From an uncultured Gammaproteobacteria bacterium (GTDB lineage: Bacteria > Pseudomonadota > Gammaproteobacteria > HK1): a DNA stretch of 33,592 bases. Where the stretch lies: NCBI GenBank assembly GCA_947258715.1, contig CAMYJH010000002.1, positions 1 through 33,592 of the forward strand, given 5' to 3'. Within the stretch, counting starts at the first letter, position 1; every line of letters begins with the position of its first letter. The notes beneath the pieces are model-generated. The model did no database searches, had not been told where the DNA came from, and saw only the letters and a program-made list of their open reading frames with translations. Of this stretch, positions 32,315 through 33,592 are shown piece after piece. Position numbers and translations under genes: made by a program.

Positions 32315-33315
32315 TGAAACGCGGCGCTACATTCTCGATTGGTCTTTTGCTGCTGCTTTGCGCCGGCTTTTTTGGCCGGGCGTTTGCCCATGAATTACAG
32401 CCCGGCTCGCTGGAGCTGCGGCAGCTGACGTCCGAGCGTTATGAGGTGATCTGGCGGGCGCCGATTTATTTCGGCAAGCCGCATCCGGCCACGCTACAGC
32501 TGCCCGAGCAATGGCGGACGGTGGGTGAGCCGACTGTTAAGCAGTTGTCGGACTCGGCGCTGCACCGGCGCGTGGTGAGCGTGCCGGACGGCGGCATCGA
32601 CGGCGGCGTGATCCGCTTTCTCGGTCTGGAGGCCACCATTACCGATGTGTTTGCCCGCTTCGTCTGGCTGAATGGCAGCCAGACCACGGCCATCGCGCGT
32701 CCGAGTCAACCCTGGGTGGAGATTGTCGCCCAGCGTTCCGCCTGGCAGGTGGCCGGCGATTATGCCGTGCTGGGTGTGGATCATATTTTGTCCGGATTCG
32801 ATCACCTGACCTTCGTGCTGGCGCTGCTGCTGATTGTCAGCGGCGCGCGGCGGCTTCTGATCACGGTCACCTCTTTTACCCTGGCCCACAGCATCACCCT
32901 GGCCGCCGCGACCCTGGGCGTGGTGTGGGTGCCGGGTCCGCCGGTGGAGGCCACCATTGCGCTGTCGATCTTGTTTCTCGCCAGCGAGCTGGTGAAGGTC
33001 AATCGCGGCGACGCCAGCTTGACCGCGCGTTATCCGTGGATAGTGGCCTTCGTCTTCGGCTTGCTGCACGGCTTCGGTTTTGCCGGCGCTCTCGGCGATG
33101 TGGGCCTGCCTCAAAACGAAGTTCCGCTGGCGCTGCTGATGTTCAATGTCGGCGTGGAGCTGGGGCAGCTGCTGTTTATTGCCGTCGTCCTGGTGTTGGT
33201 GACGGCGTTGCGCAGGGTGCGCAGCGAGTGGCCGGCCTGGACGCAACAGGTACCGGCCTACGGCGTCGGCGGCATGGCCGCGTTCTGGCTCATCGAGCGA
33301 GTGGCGGGGTTTTAA
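32314..33315 (+). CDS. HupE/UreJ family membrane protein
   Basis: The 333-aa product has a signal peptide (FSIGLLLLLCAGFFGRAFA) and a periplasmic beta-rich domain starting HELQPGSLELRQLTSERYEV. About six membrane helices follow, with the metal-type histidines of the family: GVDHILSGFDHLTFVLAL, TSFTLAHSITLAAATLG, FGLLHGFGFAGALGD and FNVGVELGQLLFIA. HupE and UreJ proteins move nickel or other metals, but this longer version with a periplasmic domain is not a proven nickel transporter. The ATG overlaps the stop of the foldase gene. Same-strand grouping with DUF3604 and a foldase suggests a joint envelope function, perhaps metal supply to the DUF3604 enzyme. It is the last gene of the operon. Confidence 0.88.
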   Translation: MKRGATFSIGLLLLLCAGFFGRAFAHELQPGSLELRQLTSERYEVIWRAPIYFGKPHPATLQLPEQWRTVGEPTVKQLSDSALHRRVVSVPDGGIDGGVIRFLGLEATITDVFARFVWLNGSQTTAIARPSQPWVEIVAQRSAWQVAGDYAVLGVDHILSGFDHLTFVLALLLIVSGARRLLITVTSFTLAHSITLAAATLGVVWVPGPPVEATIALSILFLASELVKVNRGDASLTARYPWIVAFVFGLLHGFGFAGALGDVGLPQNEVPLALLMFNVGVELGQLLFIAVVLVLVTALRRVRSEWPAWTQQVPAYGVGGMAAFWLIERVAGF

Positions 33316-33572
33316 GTTCGCGAGCAAGCTGGCTGCTACCAATGACCGATCAGATTCCGGGTGCGCGCGGCGCTGCCTGCGTGGGGGTGAACTGTCTGCT
33401 TCCCACCCTTAAGAGACTTTTGATGCATCGGCTTCAACGGTCAGCTTTCTTGTCACGGTCCGATAATTAGGAAGCAAAGACACGCCACCTAGCTGATAGC
33501 ACTTTCTAGACGGGAACAGCATCGCCCTAGCCGTTATACTGAAGTCCAATCCACCGCGGTCGGGGGCCTCAC
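33316..33572. other. Gap after the HupE gene
   Basis: No gene was recognised. GGTCAGCTTTCTTGTCACGG near 33440 looks like another fragment of the dispersed intergenic repeats. TATACT at 33535-33540 could be the -10 box of a gene that starts at the right edge. Confidence 0.35.
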
Positions 33573-33592
33573 ATGGAATGGACTGGAGGGTG
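33573..33592 (+). CDS. Possible gene start cut by the window edge
   Basis: ATG at 33573 opens MEWTGG and then leaves the window; GGGGG lies about 6 bp upstream and a TATACT box about 35 bp upstream. Six residues cannot identify a family; a GFA-type start is one possibility only. Confidence 0.3.

Overview
The window looks like accessory-rich chromosome of a GC-rich, Gram-negative proteobacterium, most likely a free-living gammaproteobacterium. The grounds are an integron-type cassette array, type II histidine degradation genes (hutF, hutI), class III cyclases with TPR tails, many signal peptides, and REP-like palindromes. I cannot name the genus. No tRNA, rRNA or CRISPR array was seen, and there is no complete transposase.

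Layout. (1) 1-3280: six small gene cassettes, all on the minus strand, separated by attC-like sites. They encode an unknown protein, a secreted unknown protein, an overlapping DUF4160/DUF2442 pair, a GNAT acetyltransferase, a small membrane protein and a GFA-family zinc protein. No integrase lies at the right-hand (5') end, so this is an array cut off from its integrase (CALIN-like) or an array whose attI end has decayed. (2) 3655-5861: a two-helix membrane protein, a CDF-type cation transporter and a nitronate monooxygenase. (3) 6075-7967: an adenylate cyclase/TolB-like/TPR protein. (4) 8276-11821: divergent hutF and hutI, followed by a collapsed hutG remnant fused to a collapsed dienelactone-hydrolase remnant. 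(5) 11917-13090: an orphan 355-aa gene flanked by related repeats, one of them part of a perfect 46-bp palindrome. (6) 13141-16659: a GcvT-like aminomethyltransferase, a transposase tail remnant and a B12-binding radical SAM protein. (7) 16978-20343: a large SAM-domain/cyclase/AAA/TPR protein. (8) 20959-23491: a translationally coupled operon of a duplicated DUF1538 membrane protein and two PII-like proteins. (9) 23784-27039: a PLP fold-type II enzyme and two secreted or envelope proteins of unknown function. (10) 27185-33315: a decayed, a frameshifted and an intact DUF3604 gene in tandem, leading into a PpiC-type foldase and a HupE/UreJ membrane protein.

Two repeat families run through the window. 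The first is a 108-bp inverted-repeat element (REPIN or MITE-like) present four times, at 3956, 14391, 16723 and 27065. Its arms are nearly perfect, and one copy carries matching changes in both arms. The second is a 55-bp near-palindrome present at 23535 and 29259.

The best candidates for poorly described systems are the DUF1538 plus double PII-like operon and the DUF3604-PpiC-HupE operon. The latter includes an apparent paralogue replacement in progress: a broken GC-rich copy sits beside an intact copy of visibly lower GC. Signs of gene decay are common: the hutG and hydrolase remnants, the broken DUF3604 gene and the transposase tail. All calls come from reading the sequence and from recall of families; no database search was run.
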